From the NCBI RefSeq assembly GCF_014779715.1, contig NZ_JACXYU010000016.1:1-64000 (forward strand): a stretch of 64,000 bases of DNA. Reading direction: 5' to 3'. Under the pieces are notes generated by a model that was given only the letters and a program-made list of their open reading frames with translations, searched no databases and was not told the DNA's origin. The position numbers were made by a program, and so were the translations under genes. Source of the stretch: Streptomyces chumphonensis. GTDB lineage: Bacteria; Actinomycetota; Actinomycetes; Streptomycetales; Streptomycetaceae. This document shows positions 1 to 7,487 of this stretch, one piece after another. Positions within the stretch are counted from its first letter, which is position 1. Each line of letters starts with the position of its first letter.

Positions 1-75
1 CGTGTGGGAGACCCCCGGGGTGTTGTCCACGAAATTCGTGATCAACCAGTTCAGATTGCGCGCCGCCTGGCTCAT
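1..75 (-). CDS. cvnB: Roadblock/LC7 domain protein (CvnB-type), N-terminal fragment
   Basis: Only the first 25 codons lie in the window; the gene runs off the left edge. The translation begins MSQAARNLNWLITNFVDNTP, the usual opening of the second gene of Streptomyces conservons, a roadblock/LC7 protein that works with a membrane sensor and a small Ras-like GTPase. The ATG follows the stop codon of the sensor kinase gene by 9 bp, so the two are co-transcribed. Family assignment rests on this N-terminus and on the neighbour. Confidence 0.85.
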   Translation of the reverse strand, partial: MSQAARNLNWLITNFVDNTPGVSHT

Positions 76-84
76 CGGACTCAA

Positions 85-3000
85 CTAACGCTCCTGCCGG
101 TACGTGGGGCCGGAGCCCCGGTTGGTGCTGTCCGAGGCTCCACCGGCCTGACGGCCCTGCTGGATGCCACGACGGAGGTTGGTCAGCCGGCCGCGCACGT
201 CGTCGGGCGAGCGGGAGACCTGCGGCCCGGACCGGGCGTCGCCCTGCTGCTGCGCGGTGCCCTCGACCAGGTTGGCCCGAGGCACCCGGCGGGGCAGGCC
301 GGAGGTGGTGATGCCACCGGCGGAGGGCTCGCGCAGCTGCTCCGCGCGCCGCCACCGTTCGTCGTTGGGCGAGGACTGCCAGGCGGCCTCGGGGGGCGCC
401 CCGGCGGCGGTGTGCCCGTTGACGTGACCCTGCGGCCCGGGGGCCGTCCGCGCGGGACGCGGTCCGCCGCCGACGGCGGGTGCGGGCTGCGGCTCCGACC
501 GCTCCTCACGACCCGGGGCCCGGGAGGAGAACCAGTTGGTCTCCATCTCCTCGAAGATCGGCGTCCGGATGTCGGCGGACGCCGTCGGGGCGACGGGCAG
601 GTCCAACTCGGTGGTGTCGTCACGCCGCTCGGGCGGGGCGACGCCGGACCGGTCGGCGGGGGCGGGGGGCAGGGGGTGGCCGCCGGTGGCCTCGGGATCG
701 TCGTGGCCGCGCGGCACGTCCTGGCCGTCAGGCACGCCGGGTATGCGATCGGCGTCCTCCCGGGCCCAGCTCGGACGCTGGCCGCCCGGCCGGTCCGTGG
801 GCGCCGAGGGGGCGGGACGGCCGTCTCGCGGCGGCAGTTCCGCGACGGGACGGGGCGCCGGGGGGCCGGCGGGGGTGCCGGGGGCGCCGTGCGGGGCGGC
901 GGGACGGTGGTCGGCGCCCCGCCCGGCGGGGCCGCGGCCGGCCGGACCGGGGGGGCCGCCGGGGCGCTGGCCGGAGGCCGGTCCGCCGGCCGGACGCGGG
1001 CCCGGAACACCGGGAGCGGGCCGACCGCCGGAGGGGCCCGGTCCGGGACGGCCGCCGGGGCCGCCGGCCGGGAAGCCGCCCGTGCCCGGGCCGCCCTGAC
1101 CGGGGTGGCCGCTGTGGCCGGGTTGCCCGGGGCCACCCCTGCCGCCCTGGCCGGCGCCGGGTCCGGCCGCGTTCGCGTTGGCCGGGAGCGCGGGACGGGG
1201 GCCGCCGGAGACCTGGCCCCGGGTGTGGAGGGCGCCGAGCTTGCTGCCCGGGACGGAGGGACCGGAGGGACCGGAGCCGCCGGAGGGCTCGCGCTGGAGG
1301 GTCGCGGCGGCCATGCCGCCACCGGCCCCGGGACCGCCGGGGCCGCCCGGACCGCCGGGTGCGGGCGTCTTGGGCTTGGCGCCGTGGCTGACCTCGACGG
1401 GCAGCATGACGAGCGCGGTCGTGCCGCCGGAGTCGGAGGGGCGGAGCTGGATGCGGATGCCGTGCCGCAGCGACAGGCGGCCGACCACGAACAGGCCCAT
1501 GCGGCGGGAGACGGAGACGTCCACCGTCGGCGGGTTGGCCAGCCGGTCGTTGATCGCCGCCAGGTCCTCCGGGGACAGCCCGATGCCGGTGTCGTGGATC
1601 TCCACCAGCACCCGGCCGTCCGGCAGGGCGTGGCCGGTGACCTTGACCTTGGTCTGCGGCGAGGAGAACGACGTCGCGTTCTCCAGCAGCTCGGCGAGCA
1701 GGTGGACGAGGTCGTTGACGACGCGTCCGGCCACCTGGGTGCTCGGCACGGAGCTCAGCTCGATGCGCTCGTACTGCTCCACCTCGGAGGCGGCGGCGCG
1801 CAGGACGTCGACCAGCGGCACCGGTCGCGTCCACCGGCGGCCGGGCTCCTCACCGGCGAGGACGAGGAGGTTCTCACCGTTACGGCGCATGCGGGTGGCG
1901 AGGTGGTCGAGCTTGAACAGCGAGGAGAGCTGGTCCGGGTCGGCCTCGCGGGACTCCAGTTCGGAGATGAGCGAGAGCTGGCGCTGGATCAGGCCCTGGC
2001 TGCGGCGCGAGAGGTTGGTGAACATCGCGTTGACGTTGCCCCGCAGCATGGCCTGGTCACCGGCGAGTCGGACGGCCTCGCGGTGGACGTCGTCGAACGC
2101 CGCGGCGACCTGGCCGATCTCGTCCCGGCTGTGCACGCCGACGGACTCGACGGTCGTGTCGACGTCCTGCGGGTCGGCCTCGGAGAGCTGCTTGACGAGC
2201 TCGGGCAGCCGCTGGCGGGCCACCTCCTGCGCGGTGTCCTGGAGGCGGCGCAGCGAGCGCACCATGGAGCGGGCGACGACGAACGCGCCGGCGAGCGAGA
2301 TGCCGAGCACGAGCAGGATGACGGCACCGTTGATGAGGGCGTCCTGCTGCGCCTCGGAACGCAGCTCGCGGGCCTGGTCGTCCATCTCGTCGAGCAGGGT
2401 CTGCTCGATGCGCTTCATCGCGTCGATCTTGGTGCGGTCCTGGTCGTACCAGTCCATGTAGGAGCGGGCCTCGGCCTTGATGCCGTGGGGCCGCTTGAAG
2501 ACGCGGTCGGCGTACTCGTTGGCCGAGGTGATGTTGACGTCGCCGCCGCTGAGGGGCTCGGTCAGCTCGGCGGACTTCTCGGTGCCGTAGATGACGCTGA
2601 AACGGTTGAGGTACGCGGTCTCGTTCTCGTTGGCCGTGCGACCGTAACGGCGGTCGTTGTCCGAGAGCTGCGGCCCCTTGGGGTGGGCGAGGCCGGCGCT
2701 GATGACGGCCCGCTGGATGGAGGCGTACTCCTTGGCCGTGGAGAAGGCCGCCAGCGCGCGGGTGCTCTGGATCATCTCCGGGTTGCTGGTGGCCTGGGCC
2801 ATGTCCTGCGAGAGGGCGAGCAGCGACTCGATCAGGGAGTTGTACTCGCTGACGGTGTCGGCGACGGCCTTGGGGTCGTCGTAGGCGCGTTCCCGGATGT
2901 TCTTGATCGTGTTCAGCTGACGGCCGATGTCGATGATCGTCGCCTGGACACCGGTGAGCTGGTGGTCGCCCTCGACGGTCAGGGCGTTGCTGGCCTCGTT

Positions 3001-3552
3001 GAACGCCTTGCGGGCCCGGTCGGTCGTCTCGCGCGGCCCGACGACGGTGTCGTCCTTGGCGTTGCCGTGCGCGGTGAGCGGGCCGGCGGAGCGGTCGCGC
3101 TCCTCCTGCAGGGCGATGGCGAGCTGGGTGGCCTGCTCGGTCATCTCGGTCAGCAGCCGCATGTTCTCCAACTGCTCGACCTCGCTGGTGGCGTCCGCGA
3201 TGCGGATGCCACCGAGCACCGTGGCCGCGGCGACGGGCAGCGCCAGCAGCGAGACCAGGCGGGTGCTGATGCGCCAGTTGCGCAGGGCGAGCCGCGAGCC
3301 GGTGCTGCTCGGCTCACGGGTGCCGTCGGCCGCCGCGCCCTCGCCGTCCGTGCCGACCGGTTCGGCCGGCGACACCGACGACACCGAGGACCCCGACGAC
3401 GACGTCATCGGCCCGCGGCCGTCCTTGCCGTCCGGGGCGCCGACGTCGGGTCCGCCGTCCTGCGCGCGCTGAGGGGCGGAGCCGCGGTCGCCTGTTCCGC
3501 GCAACTCCGGCTTCCCGGCAGCGCTGCCATCCCTCTTGAAACGTCCCTGCAC
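85..3552 (-). CDS. cvnA: Conservon sensor histidine-kinase-like protein (NIT, HAMP, HATPase)
   Basis: First gene of a conservon operon: a membrane sensor that in this family signals to roadblock and GTPase partners rather than to a response regulator. I start it at GTG 3552 because the product then opens with VQGRFKRDGS, the common conservon start; an upstream ATG at 3660 adds 36 unlikely residues. With 1155 aa it shows an N-terminal extension, TM1 near 99-119, an extracytoplasmic segment of the nitrate/nitrite-sensing type (ERDRSAG after TM1), TM2 near 406-428, HAMP, an HATPase N-box ELLENATSFSS at 621-632 and DTGIG near 654. After residue ~724 follows a roughly 430-residue Gly/Pro-rich, probably disordered tail. 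From memory it resembles S. coelicolor CvnA1; that match was not checked. Confidence 0.9.
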   Translation of the reverse strand: MQGRFKRDGSAAGKPELRGTGDRGSAPQRAQDGGPDVGAPDGKDGRGPMTSSSGSSVSSVSPAEPVGTDGEGAAADGTREPSSTGSRLALRNWRISTRLVSLLALPVAAATVLGGIRIADATSEVEQLENMRLLTEMTEQATQLAIALQEERDRSAGPLTAHGNAKDDTVVGPRETTDRARKAFNEASNALTVEGDHQLTGVQATIIDIGRQLNTIKNIRERAYDDPKAVADTVSEYNSLIESLLALSQDMAQATSNPEMIQSTRALAAFSTAKEYASIQRAVISAGLAHPKGPQLSDNDRRYGRTANENETAYLNRFSVIYGTEKSAELTEPLSGGDVNITSANEYADRVFKRPHGIKAEARSYMDWYDQDRTKIDAMKRIEQTLLDEMDDQARELRSEAQQDALINGAVILLVLGISLAGAFVVARSMVRSLRRLQDTAQEVARQRLPELVKQLSEADPQDVDTTVESVGVHSRDEIGQVAAAFDDVHREAVRLAGDQAMLRGNVNAMFTNLSRRSQGLIQRQLSLISELESREADPDQLSSLFKLDHLATRMRRNGENLLVLAGEEPGRRWTRPVPLVDVLRAAASEVEQYERIELSSVPSTQVAGRVVNDLVHLLAELLENATSFSSPQTKVKVTGHALPDGRVLVEIHDTGIGLSPEDLAAINDRLANPPTVDVSVSRRMGLFVVGRLSLRHGIRIQLRPSDSGGTTALVMLPVEVSHGAKPKTPAPGGPGGPGGPGAGGGMAAATLQREPSGGSGPSGPSVPGSKLGALHTRGQVSGGPRPALPANANAAGPGAGQGGRGGPGQPGHSGHPGQGGPGTGGFPAGGPGGRPGPGPSGGRPAPGVPGPRPAGGPASGQRPGGPPGPAGRGPAGRGADHRPAAPHGAPGTPAGPPAPRPVAELPPRDGRPAPSAPTDRPGGQRPSWAREDADRIPGVPDGQDVPRGHDDPEATGGHPLPPAPADRSGVAPPERRDDTTELDLPVAPTASADIRTPIFEEMETNWFSSRAPGREERSEPQPAPAVGGGPRPARTAPGPQGHVNGHTAAGAPPEAAWQSSPNDERWRRAEQLREPSAGGITTSGLPRRVPRANLVEGTAQQQGDARSGPQVSRSPDDVRGRLTNLRRGIQQGRQAGGASDSTNRGSGPTYRQER

Positions 3553-4104
3553 TAGCGTCGCAACCTCTGGACCAGGCGTCCCCCCGAGACGGGGAGACGG
3601 TATTGAGTCGGCGGGCCGGGGCCCGACCGACGGTCGTGAGTGACCGGCGCGGGCCGTCAACCCGCCGCGCGGCGCTGCTGTGCGCCCCTTGCGCGCCGGC
3701 TGAAGTCCTGCGGCGGTCCGTGAGATTCCAGCACAGTGCCCGATCTCCCAACAAGGGCCACGATCCAGCCTGTGACCGACGTGACGCTACGCGCGCGAAA
3801 GATCACGTGTGGCGAGAAGCGGAAGCCCAGAGTTCGGACATTTGCCCACCAGACGGCCAGACGCACCCACTGCCCTGCTCGTAATACACCGGAGTGGAAC
3901 GTCCAGGTAAGCGGCATTCGCGCCGTTTTCGCTCCACGGCACACGCGGAGCTTTGTCGCTTATGTCCAGTACCGGGTGAGCAAACTCACAAGGTTTGAAG
4001 TGACTGTAACGACCATGTGATGGGCAGATCGTTTTACTCTCGTGATTTGCTTCCGTCCATACACATGTCACACACGTCCGTCACAGACAAGAGGCCCAGT
4101 CACC
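3553..4104. other. Intergenic region between divergent cvnA and the small peptide gene
   Basis: This 552-bp stretch must hold the promoters of the conservon operon (leftward) and of the 56-aa peptide gene (rightward). GC falls clearly between about 3780 and 4090, as expected for promoter DNA. I could not find a convincing -35/-10 pair. No RNA gene or convincing ORF is visible; the short ORFs here lack coding character. Confidence 0.5.
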
Positions 4105-4275
4105 GTGAAGACGACACTGAGCACGCGTAGCGTCGCCAACCCCCAGCGCACCACGTTGGCCCACCTCACGGACGCGGACGAGCTGCTGCCAGAGGGCCAC
4201 GACCACGGCACCGAGCTCCCCGTCGAGACGGCCAACCCGCGCCGCACCACGTTGATCGACGTACCGCAGCACTGA
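4105..4275 (+). CDS. Small hypothetical protein with RTTL-type repeats
   Basis: A 56-aa protein starting at GTG 4105, chosen because GAGG at 4091-4094 is well spaced for this start. I do not recognise the family. It contains no Cys and no membrane segment. The tripeptide TTL occurs three times, after K, QR and RR, and a longer unit is repeated: ANPQRTTL near residues 11-18 and ANPRRTTL near 42-49. The middle is acidic (DADELLPEGHDHG) and the end is IDVPQH. The gene stands alone, followed 6 bp after its stop by a very strong hairpin terminator. A leader or modified-peptide precursor, a small regulator, or simply a conserved small protein are all possible; no modifying enzyme lies next to it. 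Confidence 0.6.
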   Translation: MKTTLSTRSVANPQRTTLAHLTDADELLPEGHDHGTELPVETANPRRTTLIDVPQH

Positions 4276-4281
4276 GGGCAC

Positions 4282-4333
4282 CACCGCGAGGGGCCCGCAC
4301 CGATCCGATGATCGGTGCGGGCCCCTCGCGGTG
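4282..4333. terminator. Bidirectional terminator, perfect 24-bp stem
   Basis: The arms 4282-4305 and 4310-4333 are exact reverse complements around a 4-nt loop (cgat). It lies between the stop of the 56-aa gene (+) and the stop of accE (-), so it can end both convergent transcripts. No T-tract is needed for such stems in Streptomyces. Confidence 0.9.
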
Positions 4334-4381
4334 TGCGGCGGGACGTGCCACGACCGGGGTGTCGACCCCCGGCCGGGGGCG

Positions 4382-4597
4382 TCAGAGCTGCCAGCTGTGC
4401 GGGGCGCGGAAGCCCGGCGTGCGCTCCAGCCGACGCCAGCGGGCCGGCGTGCGGGACGCCCGGTGCGCGTCACCGGGGTGCGAGGCGCCGTGACCGGCCG
4501 CGCGGGCCAGCAGGAGGGCGGTGACGGCGGCCAGCTCCTCATCGCTGGCGCGGCCCTTCTCGACGCGGACCAGGCTGTGGGCTTCGGTCGTGCTCAC
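4382..4597 (-). CDS. accE: Acyl-CoA carboxylase epsilon subunit
   Basis: A 71-aa protein from GTG 4597, opening VSTTEAHSLVRVEKGRASDE and ending in a basic, Trp-containing tail (RTPARWRRLERTPGFRAPHSW). This pattern of acidic N-terminal helix, Ala/Leu-rich helix and R/W-rich end is typical of the small epsilon subunit that stabilises and activates actinobacterial acyl-CoA carboxylases. It follows accB on the same strand with about 50 bp between them, so the two form an operon. The biotin-carrying alpha subunit is not in the window. Confidence 0.88.
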   Translation of the reverse strand: MSTTEAHSLVRVEKGRASDEELAAVTALLLARAAGHGASHPGDAHRASRTPARWRRLERTPGFRAPHSWQL

Positions 4598-4647
4598 GGA
4601 GGGGTTCCCTTCGTCCGTCTCACTGGGGCGGGGTCGGTGCGGCGGGG

Positions 4648-6243
4648 TCACTGCGGGGGGTTGCCGTGCTTGCGCGACGGCAGGTCGGCGTGCTTGGTGC
4701 GGAGCATGGCCAGCGAGCGGATCAGTACCTCGCGGGTCTCGGCCGGGTCGATGACGTCGTCCACCAGGCCGCGCTCGGCGGCGTAGTAGGGGTGCATCAG
4801 CTCGGTCTTGTACTCCTTGACCATGTGGGCGCGCATGGCCTCGGGGTCGTCGGCCTCGGCGATCTGGCGACGGAAGATCACCCCGGCCGCTCCCTCCGCG
4901 CCCATCACCGCGATCTCGTTGGTCGGCCAGGCATAGGTCAGGTCGGCACCGATGGACTGGCTGTCCATGACGATGTACGCGCCGCCGTACGCCTTGCGCA
5001 GCACGACCGAGACCCGCGGCACCGTGGCGTTGCAGTACGCGTACAGCAGCTTCGCCCCGTGCCGGATGATGCCGCCGTGCTCCTGGTCCACACCGGGCAG
5101 GAAGCCCGGCACGTCGAGCAGGGTCACGATCGGAATGTTGAAAGCATCGCACATCTGGACAAAGCGGGCGGCCTTCTCCGAGGAGTGGATGTCCAGCACA
5201 CCCGCCAGCGACTGCGGCTGGTTGGCCACGATGCCGACGACCTGGCCGTCCATGCGGGTGAGGGCGCAGATGATGTTCTCCGCCCAGCGCTCGTGGACCT
5301 CCAGGAACTCGCCGTCGTCGACGAGCTCCTCGATCACCTTGCGCATGTCGTAGGGCCGGTTGCCGTCCGCGGGGACGAGGTCGAGCAGCGAGTCGCCGCG
5401 CCGGTCCGCCGGGTCCTCCGTGACGACGGTGGGCGGGTTCTCCCGGTTGTTCTGCGGCAGCAGCGAGAGCAGGTAGCGGACCTCCTCCAGGCACGTCTCC
5501 TCGTCGTCGTAGGCGAAGTGGGATACGCCGGAGGTCCCCGCGTGCACGTCCGCGCCGCCGAGGCCGTTCTGGGTGATGTCCTCACCGGTGACGGCCTTCA
5601 CGACGTCCGGTCCGGTGATGAACATCTGCGAGGTGTCGCGGACCATGAACACGAAGTCCGTCAGCGCCGGGGAGTAGGCGGCACCGCCGGCGCAGGGGCC
5701 GAGCATAACGGAGATCTGCGGGATGACGCCCGAGGCCCGCGTGTTGCGCTGGAAGATGCCGCCGTACCCGGCCAGCGCCGAGACCCCCTCCTGGATGCGG
5801 GCCCCCGCCCCGTCGTTGAGGGACACCAGTGGCGCGCCCGCCGCGATGGCCATGTCCATGATCTTGTGGATCTTGGTGGCGTGCGCCTCGCCGAGGGCCC
5901 CGCCGAAGATGCGGAAGTCGTGGGCGTAGACGAAGACCGTCCGGCCGTGGACGGTCCCCCAGCCGGTGACCACGCCGTCGGTGTGGGGCCGCTTGGCCTC
6001 CAGGCCGAAACCCGTCGCCCGGTGCCGGCGCAACGGCTCGACCTCGCGGAACGTGCCTTCGTCCAGCAGCAGGGCGATCCGCTCCCGGGCGGTCAGCTTG
6101 CCCTTGGCGTGCTGTGCCTCGGTGGCCCGCTCGCTCGGGCCCCGCCGGGCCTGCTCGCGGATGGCGTGCAGTTCGGCCGTACGGCCGCGTGCGTCCGTCG
6201 CGGCCACGGGGGCGGCCTCCGGGGCCGGGGAGAGATCGGTCAT
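4648..6243 (-). CDS. accB: Acyl-CoA carboxylase beta subunit (carboxyltransferase)
   Basis: 531-aa carboxyltransferase that moves CO2 from biotin on the alpha subunit to acetyl- or propionyl-CoA, supplying malonyl- and methylmalonyl-CoA for fatty acids and polyketides. Both crotonase-like halves are complete. The biotin-side oxyanion motif GPCAGGAAYSPA is at about 182-193, with NDGAGARIQEG at 143-153; the second active-site region carries PGFLPGVDQEHGGIIR and KAYGGAYIVMDSQS. Length and C-terminus (SRKHGNPPQ) match the family. Pairing with accE marks it as AccB rather than the separate propionyl-specific PccB. The ATG at 6243 has only a weak Shine-Dalgarno sequence. A strong hairpin at 6373-6417 lies in its upstream region. 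Confidence 0.95.
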   Translation of the reverse strand: MTDLSPAPEAAPVAATDARGRTAELHAIREQARRGPSERATEAQHAKGKLTARERIALLLDEGTFREVEPLRRHRATGFGLEAKRPHTDGVVTGWGTVHGRTVFVYAHDFRIFGGALGEAHATKIHKIMDMAIAAGAPLVSLNDGAGARIQEGVSALAGYGGIFQRNTRASGVIPQISVMLGPCAGGAAYSPALTDFVFMVRDTSQMFITGPDVVKAVTGEDITQNGLGGADVHAGTSGVSHFAYDDEETCLEEVRYLLSLLPQNNRENPPTVVTEDPADRRGDSLLDLVPADGNRPYDMRKVIEELVDDGEFLEVHERWAENIICALTRMDGQVVGIVANQPQSLAGVLDIHSSEKAARFVQMCDAFNIPIVTLLDVPGFLPGVDQEHGGIIRHGAKLLYAYCNATVPRVSVVLRKAYGGAYIVMDSQSIGADLTYAWPTNEIAVMGAEGAAGVIFRRQIAEADDPEAMRAHMVKEYKTELMHPYYAAERGLVDDVIDPAETREVLIRSLAMLRTKHADLPSRKHGNPPQ

Positions 6244-6372
6244 GTATAGACCCTACGAAACGAGACGCGCGAACCCCGTCGTTGGATTCGCACAGTCTCC
6301 GCCCGATATTCATGGCTGCGCTGGACAGAACCACCCTGCGACGAGCACCCACCGATCGCGATGCCACAGGAA

Positions 6373-6417
6373 CGCGTGGCGGGGTGCTGTAGAGGTTCTA
6401 CAGCACCCCGCCACGCG
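6373..6417. terminator. Strong hairpin with no gene upstream (terminator or attenuator)
   Basis: A 21-bp perfect stem: 6373-6393 pairs with 6397-6417 around a 3-nt loop (ggt). Neither strand has a recognisable gene ending here: accB starts at 6243 pointing away and ureAB starts at 6723 pointing away. It is either a leader hairpin in the accB transcript, an insulator between divergent promoters, or the end of an unannotated RNA. Confidence 0.75.
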
Positions 6418-6548
6418 GCGTTGACCTGCGGTTCGCCCGGCCGTTCCGTCGGTACGGGCCGTGCGGAGCGGGCCGGTCGACGGCGCGGCGCCGCTCGCCC
6501 CCGTGCGCGGACCCCCCCGACCCCTGAGCGGTGCGTGCGGGAACACTG

Positions 6549-6565
6549 TTAGAGCGTTACTCTAA
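6549..6565. promoter_or_regulatory. Palindromic operator copy 1, upstream of the urease-like operon
   Basis: ttagagcgttactctaa: 6-bp arms around a 5-nt centre. Its reverse complement matches the second copy at 6636-6652 in 14 of 17 positions. Probable site for the TetR regulator encoded at the end of the same operon; that link is inferred from position only. Confidence 0.6.
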
Positions 6566-6635
6566 ACGAGGCGGCGCGACCAAGGCGCTTCCGCAGGTCT
6601 ACCGCCTCGCAGCTTGTTGAGCATGGTCGATCACA

Positions 6636-6652
6636 TTGGAGTAGCGCTCTAT
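6636..6652. promoter_or_regulatory. Palindromic operator copy 2, upstream of the urease-like operon
   Basis: ttggagtagcgctctat, related to the reverse complement of the copy at 6549-6565. It is centred 87 bp from the first copy and 79 bp before the ureAB start codon. Confidence 0.55.
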
Positions 6653-6710
6653 ATGGTGGAGCCCATCCGCGTCCGACGGCGACGAGAGGACCGCGTCATG
6701 CCCACGCGTC

Positions 6711-6717
6711 AGGAGGT
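6711..6717 (+). promoter_or_regulatory. Ribosome binding site deciding the ureAB GTG start
   Basis: aggaggt, a near-perfect Shine-Dalgarno sequence 5 nt before GTG 6723. It fixes the start of the fused urease gene. Confidence 0.85.
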
Positions 6718-6722
6718 GCCGG

Positions 6723-7487
6723 GTGCGACTGACCCCGACGGAACGTGACCGGCTGCTGCTGTTCGGCGCGGCCGAACTGGCCCGGGCCCGACGGGCCAGG
6801 GGCCTGCGGCTCAACGTCCCCGAAGCGACGGCCCTCGTCGCCGACGCCGTGTGCGAGGCCGCGCGCGACGGCCGACGCCTGGCCGAGGCCATCGCCGCCG
6901 CACAGGCCGTGCTCGGTCCCGAGGACGTGCTGCCCGGCGTGCCGGAGGTGCTCACCGAGGTCCACGTCGAGGCGGTGTTCGAGGACGGTTCACGGCTCGC
7001 CGTGGTGCCCGAGCCGGTCGGCGCAGCGATCGCGGACGGACCGGGAGCGGTCCTGCCGGGGCCCGCGCACGCGGAGCCCCGGCCGCAGCTGACGCTGGCG
7101 GTGCGCAACACCGCGTCCGTACCCGTCAGCGTCACCTCGCACTTCCACTTCTTCGAGGCCAACCCCCGGCTGGAGTTCGACCGGGCCGCCGCCTACGGGA
7201 TGCGGCTCGCCGTGCCGGCCGGCTCCTCACTGCGTTTCGGCCCCGGCGAGAGCGTCGACGCGCCGCTGGTGGCCATCGGCGGCGACCGGATCGCCATCGG
7301 CTTCGCCGGCCTGGTGGACGGACCGCTGGACGCGCCCGGCGCCAGGGCGGAGGCGCTGCGCCGCGCGGCCGCCTGCGGCTACCTCGGCGCCGCGCCGGTG
7401 TCCGCGCCCCCTTCCGCGTCGGCGTCCGAGGAGCCTCCGCGACCCGGCGATGTCCATGACACACCCTCCGAGGGGAGCGCGGGATGA
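6723..7487 (+). CDS. ureAB: Fused urease gamma-beta subunit, divergent paralogue
   Basis: 254-aa protein. Residues 1-~100 are urease gamma (LTPTERDRLLLFGAAELARA, then a PGVPEVLTEVHVEAVF linker). Residues ~105-225 are urease beta (NTASVPVSVTSHFHFFEANP, LRFGPGES, RIAIGFAG). The gamma-beta fusion is common in actinobacteria. The C-terminal ~30 residues are Pro/Ser-rich and extra. The stop overlaps the ureC start in ATGA, so the two are translationally coupled. No ureE, F, G or D accessory genes are nearby, and the beta part lacks the tight match to catalytic ureases seen in ureABC-accessory clusters. Either it borrows maturation proteins encoded elsewhere or it belongs to a non-classical amidohydrolase complex. 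Confidence 0.88.
   Translation: MRLTPTERDRLLLFGAAELARARRARGLRLNVPEATALVADAVCEAARDGRRLAEAIAAAQAVLGPEDVLPGVPEVLTEVHVEAVFEDGSRLAVVPEPVGAAIADGPGAVLPGPAHAEPRPQLTLAVRNTASVPVSVTSHFHFFEANPRLEFDRAAAYGMRLAVPAGSSLRFGPGESVDAPLVAIGGDRIAIGFAGLVDGPLDAPGARAEALRRAAACGYLGAAPVSAPPSASASEEPPRPGDVHDTPSEGSAG

Larger units (their letters stand above)
6244..6722. other. Divergent intergenic region between accB and the urease-like operon
   Basis: 479 bp without a convincing gene. It contains an intrinsic-terminator-like hairpin (6373-6417) and two copies of a 17-bp palindrome (6549-6565, 6636-6652). The AT content rises around 6545-6570 and 6630-6655, where the palindromes sit, consistent with the urease-like operon promoter. 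ORFs drawn through this stretch show no coding character. Confidence 0.55.

Noticed and set aside
4..3555. 1183-aa plus-strand reading frame
   Set aside because: It mirrors the sensor kinase gene on the other strand; composition is typical of the antisense of a high-GC gene and no domain is recognisable.
3603..4071. Several overlapping short ORFs between cvnA and the 56-aa gene
   Set aside because: They lack ribosome sites and the codon-position GC pattern of real genes; the stretch looks like promoter DNA.
6361..6552. Small ORFs in the accB-ureAB gap
   Set aside because: No ribosome site, and they run through the terminator-like hairpin; coding character is absent.
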